Source: Chloroflexota bacterium
GTDB taxonomy: Bacteria > Chloroflexota > Limnocylindria > Limnocylindrales > CSP1-4
Assembly (NCBI GenBank): GCA_015478725.1
Contig: JADMIG010000004.1
Location: forward strand, 1-64,000
Length of the DNA: 64,000 nt
Direction: 5' to 3'
Shown here piece after piece: positions 35,182-42,419 of this stretch. The translations under genes and the position numbers were made by a program. The notes beneath the pieces were generated by a model. The model was given only the letters and a program-made list of their open reading frames with translations, did not search any database and was not told the DNA's origin. How positions within the stretch are numbered: position 1 is the first letter of the stretch; each line of letters begins with the position of its first letter.

Positions 35182-35792
35182 GGGGCATCCCCCATTCGCG
35201 GCTCCTCGACGACGAGGACTCGACGCATGGCGAGGAGGCCGAGGCGCATCCGGCTCTTCACGGTCCCGAGCGGCGTGTCCGTGCGGGCCGCGATCTCCTG
35301 CTGCGTGAGGCCACCGAAGTAGGCGAGCTCGATCGCCTCGCGCTGGACCGCGCTCAGCGTCCCGAGGGCCGCCCGAACCGCCTCCCGATCAAGGTTCGCG
35401 GCGACGTCCGACCAGATGTCCGGCAGTGTGAGGCCGGGCGGCGGGATGTCCTCGCGATCCGGCAGCTCGATGGTGGGGCGCCGACGGCGGATCGCATCCA
35501 CCGCGCGATGGTGGACGATCGACAGGAGCCAGGTCTTCACGCTGCCCCGACCCTCGACATACCGGGCGGCGTTTCGCCACGCGCCGAGGTACGCCTCCTG
35601 CACGACGTCTTCGGCGAGGGTGGCGTCGGCGGTGATGCGCAGGGCGATCGAGTAGGCCATCGTTCGGTATCGGTCGTACAACTCTTCGAGGGCACGGAGC
35701 TCACCGGCGGCCACCCGCTCGAGCACGGCTCGGTCCGCGTCGTCATCCGCGGACGGACGACGACCGGCGACCTGTCCACCAGGGTCCGTCAC
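35178..35792 (-). CDS. ECF RNA polymerase sigma factor (SigK/SigL-like)
   Basis: Extracytoplasmic-function sigma factor, 204 residues. Region 2 spans ALEELYDRYRTMAYSIALRI to the promoter-melting DVVQEAYLGAWRNAARY and the -10 recognition helix (TWLLSIVHHRAVDAIRRRR). Region 4 has LGTLSAVQREAIELAYFGGLTQQEIAARTDTPLGTVKSRMRLGL, including the HTH that reads the -35. The GTG start overlaps the tmk stop (GTGA), and its stop overlaps the anti-sigma ATG. Activity is expected to be held by the RskA-like partner until an envelope signal. Its position behind tmk is unusual. Confidence 0.94.
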   Translation of the reverse strand: MTDPGGQVAGRRPSADDDADRAVLERVAAGELRALEELYDRYRTMAYSIALRITADATLAEDVVQEAYLGAWRNAARYVEGRGSVKTWLLSIVHHRAVDAIRRRRPTIELPDREDIPPPGLTLPDIWSDVAANLDREAVRAALGTLSAVQREAIELAYFGGLTQQEIAARTDTPLGTVKSRMRLGLLAMRRVLVVEEPRMGDAP

Positions 35793-36601
35793 GTGGTGAT
35801 GCGCAGACGGGGCCGCTCCGGTTCACCGGGCTGGCGCTCCCCGTCGGCAGCGGTGCGATCCCGATTCGCGACGGGCTCGGGGTTCGCGGCGAGCTCCTGG
35901 TTCGCGGCGAGCTCCGCGTTCGCGACGGGCTCGGGGGGCCGGGCCTCGATCGCGAGTTCCGGGAGTCGGGCAGCGACCATCGCGAGCACCCTCGCGAACA
36001 CCAGGTCCGCGGATCCGGTCGCGTCGACCACGGCGATGCGACCGGGGTCGGCGGCCGCGATGGCACGGAACCCAGCCCCGACCCGACCATGGAACGCGGC
36101 ATCGTAGGCGGCCTCGAAGCGGGTGATCTCGTCGCCGGCCTTGCGTGCCAGTCCGGCGGACACCGGCAGGTCGAGGAGGATCGTAAGGTCGGGTACAAGC
36201 CCGCCGGTGGCGAACCGTTCGAGCGCACGGAGCTCGTCGAGGGGAAGCCCCGCTCCGTATCCCTGGTAGGCGAGCGTGGAGTCCGCGAACCGGGCACTGA
36301 TCACAAGGTCACCACGGGCGATGGCCGGTCGGACGACTTCGGCAACGAGCTGGGCGCGGGCCGCGTTGAAGAGGAGGGCGTCGGACCGTCCGTCCGATGA
36401 CCGTGATCGTCGGTCGAGGAGGATCTCGCGAATGCGTTCGCCGGTGGTGGTCCCGCCGGGTTCCCGGGTGAGCGTGGCGGCGAAACCCGCCTCGCGGAGT
36501 GTGGCGTGGAGTCGCGCCGCCTGGGTCGTCTTGCCAGATCCGTCGGGTCCCTCGAACGTGATGAAGCGCCCGATCGAGGTCGCTCCACGCCGCATCGTCA
36601 C
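35789..36601 (-). CDS. tmk: Thymidylate kinase
   Basis: Phosphorylates dTMP to dTDP. The P-loop is FEGPDGSGKTTQ, TREPGGT is the diagnostic dTMP-site motif, and STLAYQGYGAGLP is the conserved YQG block. The usual DR[YH] motif reads ARF here, a deviation worth noting. The fold ends near residue 225. Beyond it the tail carries four hexapeptide repeats (PEPVAN/AELAAN type) encoded by an 18-bp minisatellite. The start is GTG at 36601 with TACACT six bases upstream, or ATG two codons later. It leads a coupled tmk-sigma-anti-sigma unit. Confidence 0.9.
   Translation of the reverse strand: MTMRRGATSIGRFITFEGPDGSGKTTQAARLHATLREAGFAATLTREPGGTTTGERIREILLDRRSRSSDGRSDALLFNAARAQLVAEVVRPAIARGDLVISARFADSTLAYQGYGAGLPLDELRALERFATGGLVPDLTILLDLPVSAGLARKAGDEITRFEAAYDAAFHGRVGAGFRAIAAADPGRIAVVDATGSADLVFARVLAMVAARLPELAIEARPPEPVANAELAANQELAANPEPVANRDRTAADGERQPGEPERPRLRITT
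35863..35934. repeat. 18-bp tandem repeat in the tmk 3' end
   Basis: Four units starting at 35863, 35881, 35899 and 35917 (consensus GGTTCGCGGCGAGCTCGG), in frame, encoding a repeated six-residue motif in the C-terminal tail of thymidylate kinase. Confidence 0.85.
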
Positions 36602-36607
36602 AGCCTG

Positions 36608-36613
36608 AGTGTA
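36608..36613 (-). promoter_or_regulatory. -10-like hexamer, possible leaderless start of tmk
   Basis: TACACT on the minus strand, six bases before the GTG start of tmk. Confidence 0.45.
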
Positions 36614-36723
36614 CCCGGCGTCGCGGCCCGCCTTGGCCGAAGCGGCACCAAGCGGCGCCGCATCCTGAGGTTGGCCGCCGGGTTGGTGCGCCGGGTTGGT
36701 GCGCCGGGTTGGTGCGCCGATCC

Positions 36724-36910
36724 CGATCCTGACAATCGACCATCAGGCGGGCGCTCGTCGCGGGTCACTCTGCCAGATGCCCGCGTGGTGGTCCGTTGGC
36801 AGCGACGGAACATGGAACGGTGGGCGACCACGTTCAGGACGGCGGGCCTCACCCGGGTGCGCCTGGGTTCCGGTGACCAATGGCCGCCTGAGGCACATCT
36901 GGCGGGATCG
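36724..36910. repeat. Interspersed palindromic repeat locus 3 (three copies)
   Basis: The 434-bp divergent gap between tmk and tldD holds a reverse copy (36724-36763), a degenerate forward copy (36776-36808) and a good forward copy (36872-36910, ending in GCACATCTGGCGGGATCG). A short direct repeat CGCCGGGTTGGTG (three times, about 36677-36720) precedes them. No gene was found in the gap. Confidence 0.65.
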
Positions 36911-37021
36911 CCGTCCCCGGACCGGACGGGGTGCGGAGCGCCGCCCGCCATCGCCGTCTCCGGACGGGGTGCGGGTCACTGGCCCGTCGACCACAGACCG
37001 CGTCGGAGAGGTCTCCTCTGC

Positions 37022-37027
37022 TACCCT
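37022..37027 (+). promoter_or_regulatory. -10-like hexamer, possible leaderless start of tldD
   Basis: TACCCT in the extended form TGCTACCCT, eight bases before the tldD ATG. Confidence 0.4.
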
Positions 37028-37035
37028 GACCGGCG

Positions 37036-38481
37036 ATGCGCGAGCTCACGGACCGAGCGCTCGACACGGCCGCCCGGCGTGGGGCGACGTACGCCGACGT
37101 ACGCATCGTCCGCCGGCTCGACGAGTCGATCTCGGTGAAGTCCGGTCGACTCGAAGGCGCCTCGTCCGGGGAAAGCGAAGGGTTCGGCGTTCGCGTCCTC
37201 GTCGACGGCGCGTGGGGCTTCGCGGCGTCGCATCGGCTCGAAACACCGGAGATCGACCGGGTCGCGGCAGAGGCGGTCCGCATCGCCCGGGCCTCGGCGA
37301 CCGCCCTTCGCCGGGCCGTCGCCCTCGACGACCGACCAGCGGCCCACGGTACCTACGAGACGCCGGTGGCGGAGGACCCGTTCACCGTCCCGCTCGAGGC
37401 CAAGATCGGCGACCTCCTTGCGGCGGACGCGGCGATGAACCGGGTGAAGGGCCTCGCCTACACGGAGTCCATGTACGCCGCGCAGCGTGAATGGAAGACG
37501 TTCGCCGCTTCGGACGGCAGCTTCACCGAGCAGACGATCACGCACGTGGGATCGGCCGTCGAGGCGAATGCGGTCGACGGAGACGAGCACCAGCGGCGGA
37601 GTTATCCGGACAACGGCGGCGGTTGGCAGGCGGCGGGTTACGAGCACGTCCGCCGGCTCGACCTCCTCGGCAACGCCGAGGCCTATGCGGACGAGGCGGT
37701 CGCACTCCTCTCCGCACCGCAGTGCCCGCCCGGGCGGCGGACGATCGTCCTCGATCCCTCGCAGCTGTACATGCAGATCCATGAGTCGTGCGGCCATCCG
37801 ACCGAGCTCGACCGGGTCTTCGGGACGGAGGCGAGCTACGCAGGGACGAGCTTCCTCACGACGGACAAGCTGGAGTCGGGCTTTCGCTACGGATCCGACC
37901 TCGTCACGATCGTCGCCGACGCAACGGCAGCGGGGGGCATGGGCACGTTCGGCTGGGACGACGAGGGCGTGGCGGCGCAGTCCGTGCCACTCATCCGCGA
38001 AGGGATCCTCGCCGGCTACCTCACGAGCCGCGAGACGGCGCCGCGGATCGGGCGGCGGTCTGGCGGCGCGATGCGGGCGGATGGATGGAACCGCATCCCG
38101 CTCATCCGGATGACGAACATCAACCTCCTGCCGGTCGCGGGGATGAGCCTCGACGACATCGTCGCCGACACGGATGACGGGCTCTACCTCGCCCAGTGCC
38201 GGAGCTGGTCGATCGACGACCGCCGCCTCAACTTCCAGTTCGCCACGGAGGTCGCCTACGAGATCAAGGGCGGCAGGAAGGGCCGGCTCCTCAAGAACCC
38301 GACGTACACCGGCATCACGTACGAGCTGTGGCGATCGTGCGACGCGGTGGGCGACGCGTCGAGCTACCGGATGCTCGGGACGCCCAACTGCGGCAAGGGT
38401 GAGCCGGGCCAGGCCGGCCACATCGGCCACGCGGTCTCCGGCGCCCGCTTCCGCAACGTCCAGGTCGGGGTCCTCGACTGA
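37036..38481 (+). CDS. tldD: TldD metalloprotease subunit
   Basis: Catalytic subunit of the TldD-TldE heterodimeric peptidase that degrades unfolded peptides and, in some bacteria, matures modified peptides. The zinc motif HExxxH is present as HESCGH (residues 249-254). GTFGWDDEGVAAQ, GRRSGGAMRADGWNRIPLIRMTNINL and the C-terminal GTPNCGKGEPGQAGHIGHAVSGARFRNVQVGV match TldD. At 481 residues it has the family length. Its stop shares a base with the tldE ATG, matching an obligate pair. No precursor peptide for a RiPP was recognised nearby. Confidence 0.95.
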   Translation: MRELTDRALDTAARRGATYADVRIVRRLDESISVKSGRLEGASSGESEGFGVRVLVDGAWGFAASHRLETPEIDRVAAEAVRIARASATALRRAVALDDRPAAHGTYETPVAEDPFTVPLEAKIGDLLAADAAMNRVKGLAYTESMYAAQREWKTFAASDGSFTEQTITHVGSAVEANAVDGDEHQRRSYPDNGGGWQAAGYEHVRRLDLLGNAEAYADEAVALLSAPQCPPGRRTIVLDPSQLYMQIHESCGHPTELDRVFGTEASYAGTSFLTTDKLESGFRYGSDLVTIVADATAAGGMGTFGWDDEGVAAQSVPLIREGILAGYLTSRETAPRIGRRSGGAMRADGWNRIPLIRMTNINLLPVAGMSLDDIVADTDDGLYLAQCRSWSIDDRRLNFQFATEVAYEIKGGRKGRLLKNPTYTGITYELWRSCDAVGDASSYRMLGTPNCGKGEPGQAGHIGHAVSGARFRNVQVGVLD

Positions 38482-39836
38482 TGGGCTCGACGCCTCCCGG
38501 GGAGTGGCTCGCCGTCGCCGAACGGGTGGTCGCCCTCGCGATGGCGGCCGGGGCGACGGAGGCGGAGGCGCTCGTGAGCGCGGACGATGCCCAGCTCACC
38601 CGATTCGCCAACAGCGAGATCCACCAGAACGTCGCAGAGACGAGCGTCGGCTGCAACCTCCGATTCGTCGTCGGAAAGCGGATCGGCGTCGCCTCGACCG
38701 GGCGACTCCACGATGACGGTCTGCGTCGCCTCGTCGAACGGGCCGGCGCGATCGCCCGGCACGTCGAGGAGCTCGAGGATTGGGCCGGGCTTCCGGAGCC
38801 GGCCGGACCGATCCTCGACCTTCCGGCGGCCTTCGCCACCGGTACCGCGTCATCCTCGCCGGAGGAACGCGCTGCCGGAGCGCGAGCGGTGATCGCCGCA
38901 GCCGACGCAGCGGGCGTGACCGCCTACGGGTCGTTCGCGACCACCACCGAGCGACTCGCGGTCGCCAACAGCAGGGACGTCCGCGCGGCGGGCGAACGGA
39001 CATGGTCGCAGCTCATCACCGTCTCGATGGGACCGGACGGCGGTACCGGCTACGCGGAGTCGGCCGCGGTGGACGCGACCGCGATCGACGCGGCGGCCCT
39101 CGGCCGGGAGGCGGCCGCGAAGGCGCGAGCGACAGCGGCTGCCCGCCCGATCGAGCCGGGCGACTACCCGGTCGTCCTCGAGGAGTATGCGGTCGTCGAT
39201 CTCCTCGACATGCTCGGCTACCTCGGCTTCAGCGCCCTCGCCGTCCAGGAGGAGCGGTCGTTCGTCGAGATCGGGAAGCGGGTCGGCTCGGACCTCGTCA
39301 CGATCTGGGACGACGGGGCGGACCCGGCAGGCCTGCCGATGGCGTTCGACTACGAGGGTCTCGCGAAGCGAAGGGTCTCGCTCATCGATCATGGCGTATG
39401 CCGCGGCCTGGTCTACGACGCGCAGACCGCGGCGCGGGCGGGAGTCCACTCGACCGGCCACGGCCTGCCGGCCCCGAACCCCTACGGACCGTTCCCCCTC
39501 AACATGCTCATGGCGCCCGGGACGACGCCTCGAGACGAGCTCATCGGCGGCCTGGACCGGGGCCTCCTCGTCACGCGCTTCCACTACACGAACCCCGTCC
39601 ATCCGAAGCTCGCGATCGTCACCGGGATGACCCGCGACGGGACCTTCCTCGTCGAGGGCGGCCGGATCGTCGCTCCCGTCCGCAACCTCCGGTTCACGCA
39701 GAGCTACCTCGAGGCGATCGCCGGCGTCTCGGCCGTCGCGAGCGAGCGGCGGACACTCAAGGGGTTCCTCGGCGGGGTGGTCGTGCCGGCTGTCCGGATC
39801 GACGCGTTCACGTTCACCGGCGCGACCGAGCACTGA
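38481..39836 (+). CDS. pmbA: TldE/PmbA subunit
   Basis: Non-catalytic partner of TldD that shapes the substrate channel. TEAEALVSADDAQLTRFANSEIHQNVAET is the usual N-terminal domain. The central EEYAVVDLLDMLGYLGFSALAVQEERSF and the C-terminal NPVHPKLAIVTGMTRDGTFLVEGG and RNLRFTQSYLEAI blocks are diagnostic. No HExxxH is present, as expected. At 451 residues it is of normal length and is translationally coupled to tldD. A set of GCGCGACCGG repeats lies just after the stop. Confidence 0.94.
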   Translation: MGSTPPGEWLAVAERVVALAMAAGATEAEALVSADDAQLTRFANSEIHQNVAETSVGCNLRFVVGKRIGVASTGRLHDDGLRRLVERAGAIARHVEELEDWAGLPEPAGPILDLPAAFATGTASSSPEERAAGARAVIAAADAAGVTAYGSFATTTERLAVANSRDVRAAGERTWSQLITVSMGPDGGTGYAESAAVDATAIDAAALGREAAAKARATAAARPIEPGDYPVVLEEYAVVDLLDMLGYLGFSALAVQEERSFVEIGKRVGSDLVTIWDDGADPAGLPMAFDYEGLAKRRVSLIDHGVCRGLVYDAQTAARAGVHSTGHGLPAPNPYGPFPLNMLMAPGTTPRDELIGGLDRGLLVTRFHYTNPVHPKLAIVTGMTRDGTFLVEGGRIVAPVRNLRFTQSYLEAIAGVSAVASERRTLKGFLGGVVVPAVRIDAFTFTGATEH

Positions 39837-39850
39837 GGGCGACGGTGCCA

Positions 39851-39899
39851 GCGCGACCGGCGCGAGGACCCGCGCGACCGGCGCGACCGGCGCGAGGAC
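39851..39899. repeat. Short direct repeats after pmbA
   Basis: A 19-bp sequence (GCGCGACCGGCGCGAGGAC) occurs at 39851 and 39881, with an extra half-copy between, giving a 30-bp period. Confidence 0.7.
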
Positions 39900-39912
39900 G
39901 AGGAGGACGCGG

Positions 39913-40356
39913 GTGACGGACCGCGGATCGATCCGGGGGCGCCTCGCGCGTCGATTCGACCCTGCCGAGCTCCGCCAGATCAAGCGTCTCTGGGTACGCC
40001 ACTCGATCGCCGAGGATCGGCGCGACATCGACGGTCTCGTCGCCACGCTCGCCCCGGATTGTGTCTACGAGCTCATCCCGACCGGCCAGCGCTGGGACGG
40101 CCACGACGGTGCCCGGGCGTTCTACTCGGAGCTGTTCGCCGCCTTCCCGGACAACGCCTTCGCCCTGAGCGAGATCGTCGTCGGGCCGCAGGGCGTCTTC
40201 GAGGTCGCGACCCTCACCGCGACGAACCTCGGACCGTGGGCGGGCGTACCGCCGAGCGGCCTGCCGATCCGCATGACCGTCCTCATCCTCTTCCCCTGGG
40301 ATCCCGCCACGGAACGCTTCGGCGGGGAGCGGATCTGGCTCGACCGGGGTCCGTGA
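39913..40356 (+). CDS. SnoaL/NTF2-like protein
   Basis: Cone-shaped alpha+beta barrel of the NTF2 superfamily, 147 residues. LRQIKRLWVRHSIAEDRRDIDGLVATLAPDCVYELIPTG is the typical N-terminal helix plus first strand, and GHDGARAFYSELFAAFPD and the polyketide-cyclase-like RMTVLILFPWDPATERFGGERIWLDRG follow. The GTG start has GGAGG ten bases upstream. Such proteins act as cyclases, isomerases or binding proteins, and the ligand is unknown. It stands alone behind pmbA. Confidence 0.82.
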   Translation: MTDRGSIRGRLARRFDPAELRQIKRLWVRHSIAEDRRDIDGLVATLAPDCVYELIPTGQRWDGHDGARAFYSELFAAFPDNAFALSEIVVGPQGVFEVATLTATNLGPWAGVPPSGLPIRMTVLILFPWDPATERFGGERIWLDRGP

Positions 40357-40438
40357 GGCGCGCATGTCACGGGGTCCGAGCTGGTCGCCGGGCACTTCCT
40401 CCCCAGCCCCAGCTGCGCACCGCCGGCCACCGGATTCC

Positions 40439-40600
40439 CTGTCATATGTTCCTCAGGAGGGCACTCGTCAGGCCGCGCGCACGCCCCGATCGACGGGCCG
40501 TACGGCGGTGACCTGTCCGGTCGTGACAACCGACCCTCAGGCGGTCATCAGACGCTGGCCTGGTGACGAGTGACCGCCTGAGGGTCATCTGGCGGGATCG
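40439..40600. repeat. Interspersed palindromic repeat locus 4 (three copies with perfect inverted repeat)
   Basis: In the 320-bp gap two reverse copies (40439-40472 and 40523-40553) and one forward copy (40562-40600) occur. The last two face each other and create a perfect 16-bp inverted repeat (40532-40547 and 40571-40586, arm GACCCTCAGGCGGTCA) around a 23-nt loop. No gene is seen. Confidence 0.75.
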
Positions 40601-40676
40601 CGGACCCACGAGGACGCGCGCCACGCCGTCCGCCGATCCGACGACGCGTGAGGCGCCGCTCCGCGACCATAGGGGG

Positions 40677-42128
40677 ATGAACGGCGATCGCGCCCCCGAT
40701 GTCGTCGTGGTCGGCTCGGGCCCGAACGGTCTGGCGGCTGCGATCACCCTCGCCCGGGCGGGCCGCTCGGTCGTGGTCTACGAGGCGGCGGCGACGCCCG
40801 GCGGCGGGACGCGCTCGGCGGCGCTCACGCTCCCCGGCTACGTCCACGACGTCTGCTCGGCGATCCACGGGGTGGCCCTCGCGTCGCCGTTCCTCCGGAC
40901 CGTCGACCTCGCCGCCCGCGGCGTCACGTGGATCCAGCCGGATGCGCCCGCCGCGCACCCGTTCGACGACGGCCGGGCGGCGATCCTCGAGCGGGACGTT
41001 CGCGCCACCGCAGACGGGCTCGACGCGCTCGGCGGTTCGGACGGCCGGGCCTGGCGCCGGCTCTTTGAGCCGCTCGTCACCTCGGCTGAGCGACTCCTCC
41101 CCGAGCTCCTCGGACCGGTCCGCCACGCCCCTCGACCGGGCGGCGTGCTGCCACTCCTGCGGTTCGGTCCGCCGGCTCTTCTGCCGGCGCGGCGACTCGC
41201 GGCGACGGCCTTCCGCGGCGATGCCGCGCGCGCCCTCTTCGGAGGATTGGCCGCCCACTCGATGGTCGCCCTTGACCGTGCGGCCACGGCAAGCTTCGGG
41301 CTCGTCCTCGGGACCGTCGCCCACGCCTACGGCTGGCCGATGGCGCGGGGTGGGTCGGGTGCCATCGCCGACGCCCTCGTCGCCGAGCTCCGCTCGCTGG
41401 GCGGAGAGGTCGTCACGGATCGGCGGATCGCCTCACTCGCCGAGCTGCCGCCGGCGCGGGCGATCGTCCTCGACGTCACCCCGCGTCAGGTCGTCGCGAT
41501 CGCCGGCGAGCGGCTGCCGGCCGGCTACCGACGTCGTCTGGAGCGCTTCCGCTACGGCCCCGGGATCTTCAAGCTCGACTGGGCGCTCGAGGGGCCGATC
41601 CCGTGGACGGATCCCGCGGTCTCCCGCGCCGCGACGGTGCACCTCGGCGGACGGCTCGAGGAGATCAGATCGGCCGAGGCTGACGTGGCGGCAGGTCGCC
41701 ATCCGGACCGTCCGTACGTCCTCCTCGTCCAGCACACGCTGTTCGACCCGAGTCGAGCGCCCGCCGGGAAGCACACCGCCTGGGCCTACTGCCACGTACC
41801 GAATGGCTCGACCGTCGACATGACCGACCGGATTGAATCGCAGATCGAGCGCTTCGCGCCCGGATTCCGGGGTCTGGTCCTGGCGCGATCGGCGCGCGAC
41901 AGCCGGACGATGGAGGAGTACGACGAGAACACCGTCGGCGGCGACATCAACGGCGGGCTGCAGGACCTGGGCCAGCTCATCTTCCGGCCGACCCCACGCC
42001 TCGACCCCTACGCGACACCCGTCCGAGGGCTCTATCTCTGCTCGTCGTCGACGCCACCCGGCGGCGGCGTGCACGGGATGTCCGGCTACCACGCCGCGCG
42101 GTCCGTCCTGCGACGGGAGTTTCGGTAG
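40677..42128 (+). CDS. Phytoene-desaturase-like FAD-dependent oxidoreductase (COG1233)
   Basis: Flavoprotein of the CrtI/COG1233 group, 483 residues. The N-terminal dinucleotide-binding motif VVVVGSGPNGLAAAITLARAG with VVYEAAATPGGGTRS binds FAD. The C-terminal FAD block GGDINGGLQDLGQLIFRPTP and LYLCSSSTPPGGGVHGMSGYHAA is complete. Close relatives are annotated as phytoene dehydrogenase-like, but no other carotenoid gene is present here, so the substrate is open. ATG at 40677 is chosen, flush behind AGGGGG. The longer ORF crosses the dispersed repeat and is not credible. Confidence 0.87.
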   Translation: MNGDRAPDVVVVGSGPNGLAAAITLARAGRSVVVYEAAATPGGGTRSAALTLPGYVHDVCSAIHGVALASPFLRTVDLAARGVTWIQPDAPAAHPFDDGRAAILERDVRATADGLDALGGSDGRAWRRLFEPLVTSAERLLPELLGPVRHAPRPGGVLPLLRFGPPALLPARRLAATAFRGDAARALFGGLAAHSMVALDRAATASFGLVLGTVAHAYGWPMARGGSGAIADALVAELRSLGGEVVTDRRIASLAELPPARAIVLDVTPRQVVAIAGERLPAGYRRRLERFRYGPGIFKLDWALEGPIPWTDPAVSRAATVHLGGRLEEIRSAEADVAAGRHPDRPYVLLVQHTLFDPSRAPAGKHTAWAYCHVPNGSTVDMTDRIESQIERFAPGFRGLVLARSARDSRTMEEYDENTVGGDINGGLQDLGQLIFRPTPRLDPYATPVRGLYLCSSSTPPGGGVHGMSGYHAARSVLRREFR

Positions 42129-42175
42129 GGCGGGCGGAGGCGGCGGGACCGCCGAGCGGGACGCGCCCCGTTTGG

Positions 42176-42338
42176 TGTCAACTGCTCCTCAGACGCGCAC
42201 TGGTCCGCGTCCGCGACGATCCAGAGCAGGCTCGCGTGCATGAGACCCGCGTCGAGCAGTGCCATCGGGTCGCCTGGCGCACATCTGGCAGGGACCAGGT
42301 GACGAGTGCCCGTGTCAGGGCCATCTGGCAGGAACCGC
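42176..42338. repeat. Interspersed palindromic repeat locus 5 (three copies)
   Basis: The 291-bp convergent gap contains a weak reverse copy (42176-42207) and two forward copies in tandem (42266-42295 and 42298-42338). The last keeps the full core GACGAGTGCCCGTGTCAGGG followed by CCATCTGGCAGGAACCG. It is followed by CGCGAGCGCCCG-type short repeats to about 42400. No gene is seen. Confidence 0.65.
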
Positions 42339-42419
42339 GAGCGACGAAACCGCGAGCGCCCGTACCGCGAGCGCCCGAACCGCGAGCCCTCGAACCGGCC
42401 CGGCCCCCCGCACCGCGAC

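Noticed and set aside
36602-37035. Insertion sequence at the dispersed repeats
   Set aside because: No transposase frame or long terminal inverted repeats are present. The copies are short stand-alone motifs.
37036-40356. TldD/TldE as part of a modified-peptide (RiPP) cluster
   Set aside because: No precursor peptide, YcaO, radical SAM or transporter gene lies nearby. The pair is more likely housekeeping.
40563-40676. Earlier start for the FAD oxidoreductase
   Set aside because: The extra codons run through a dispersed repeat copy and have no family similarity. The FAD motif follows the ATG at 40677 closely.
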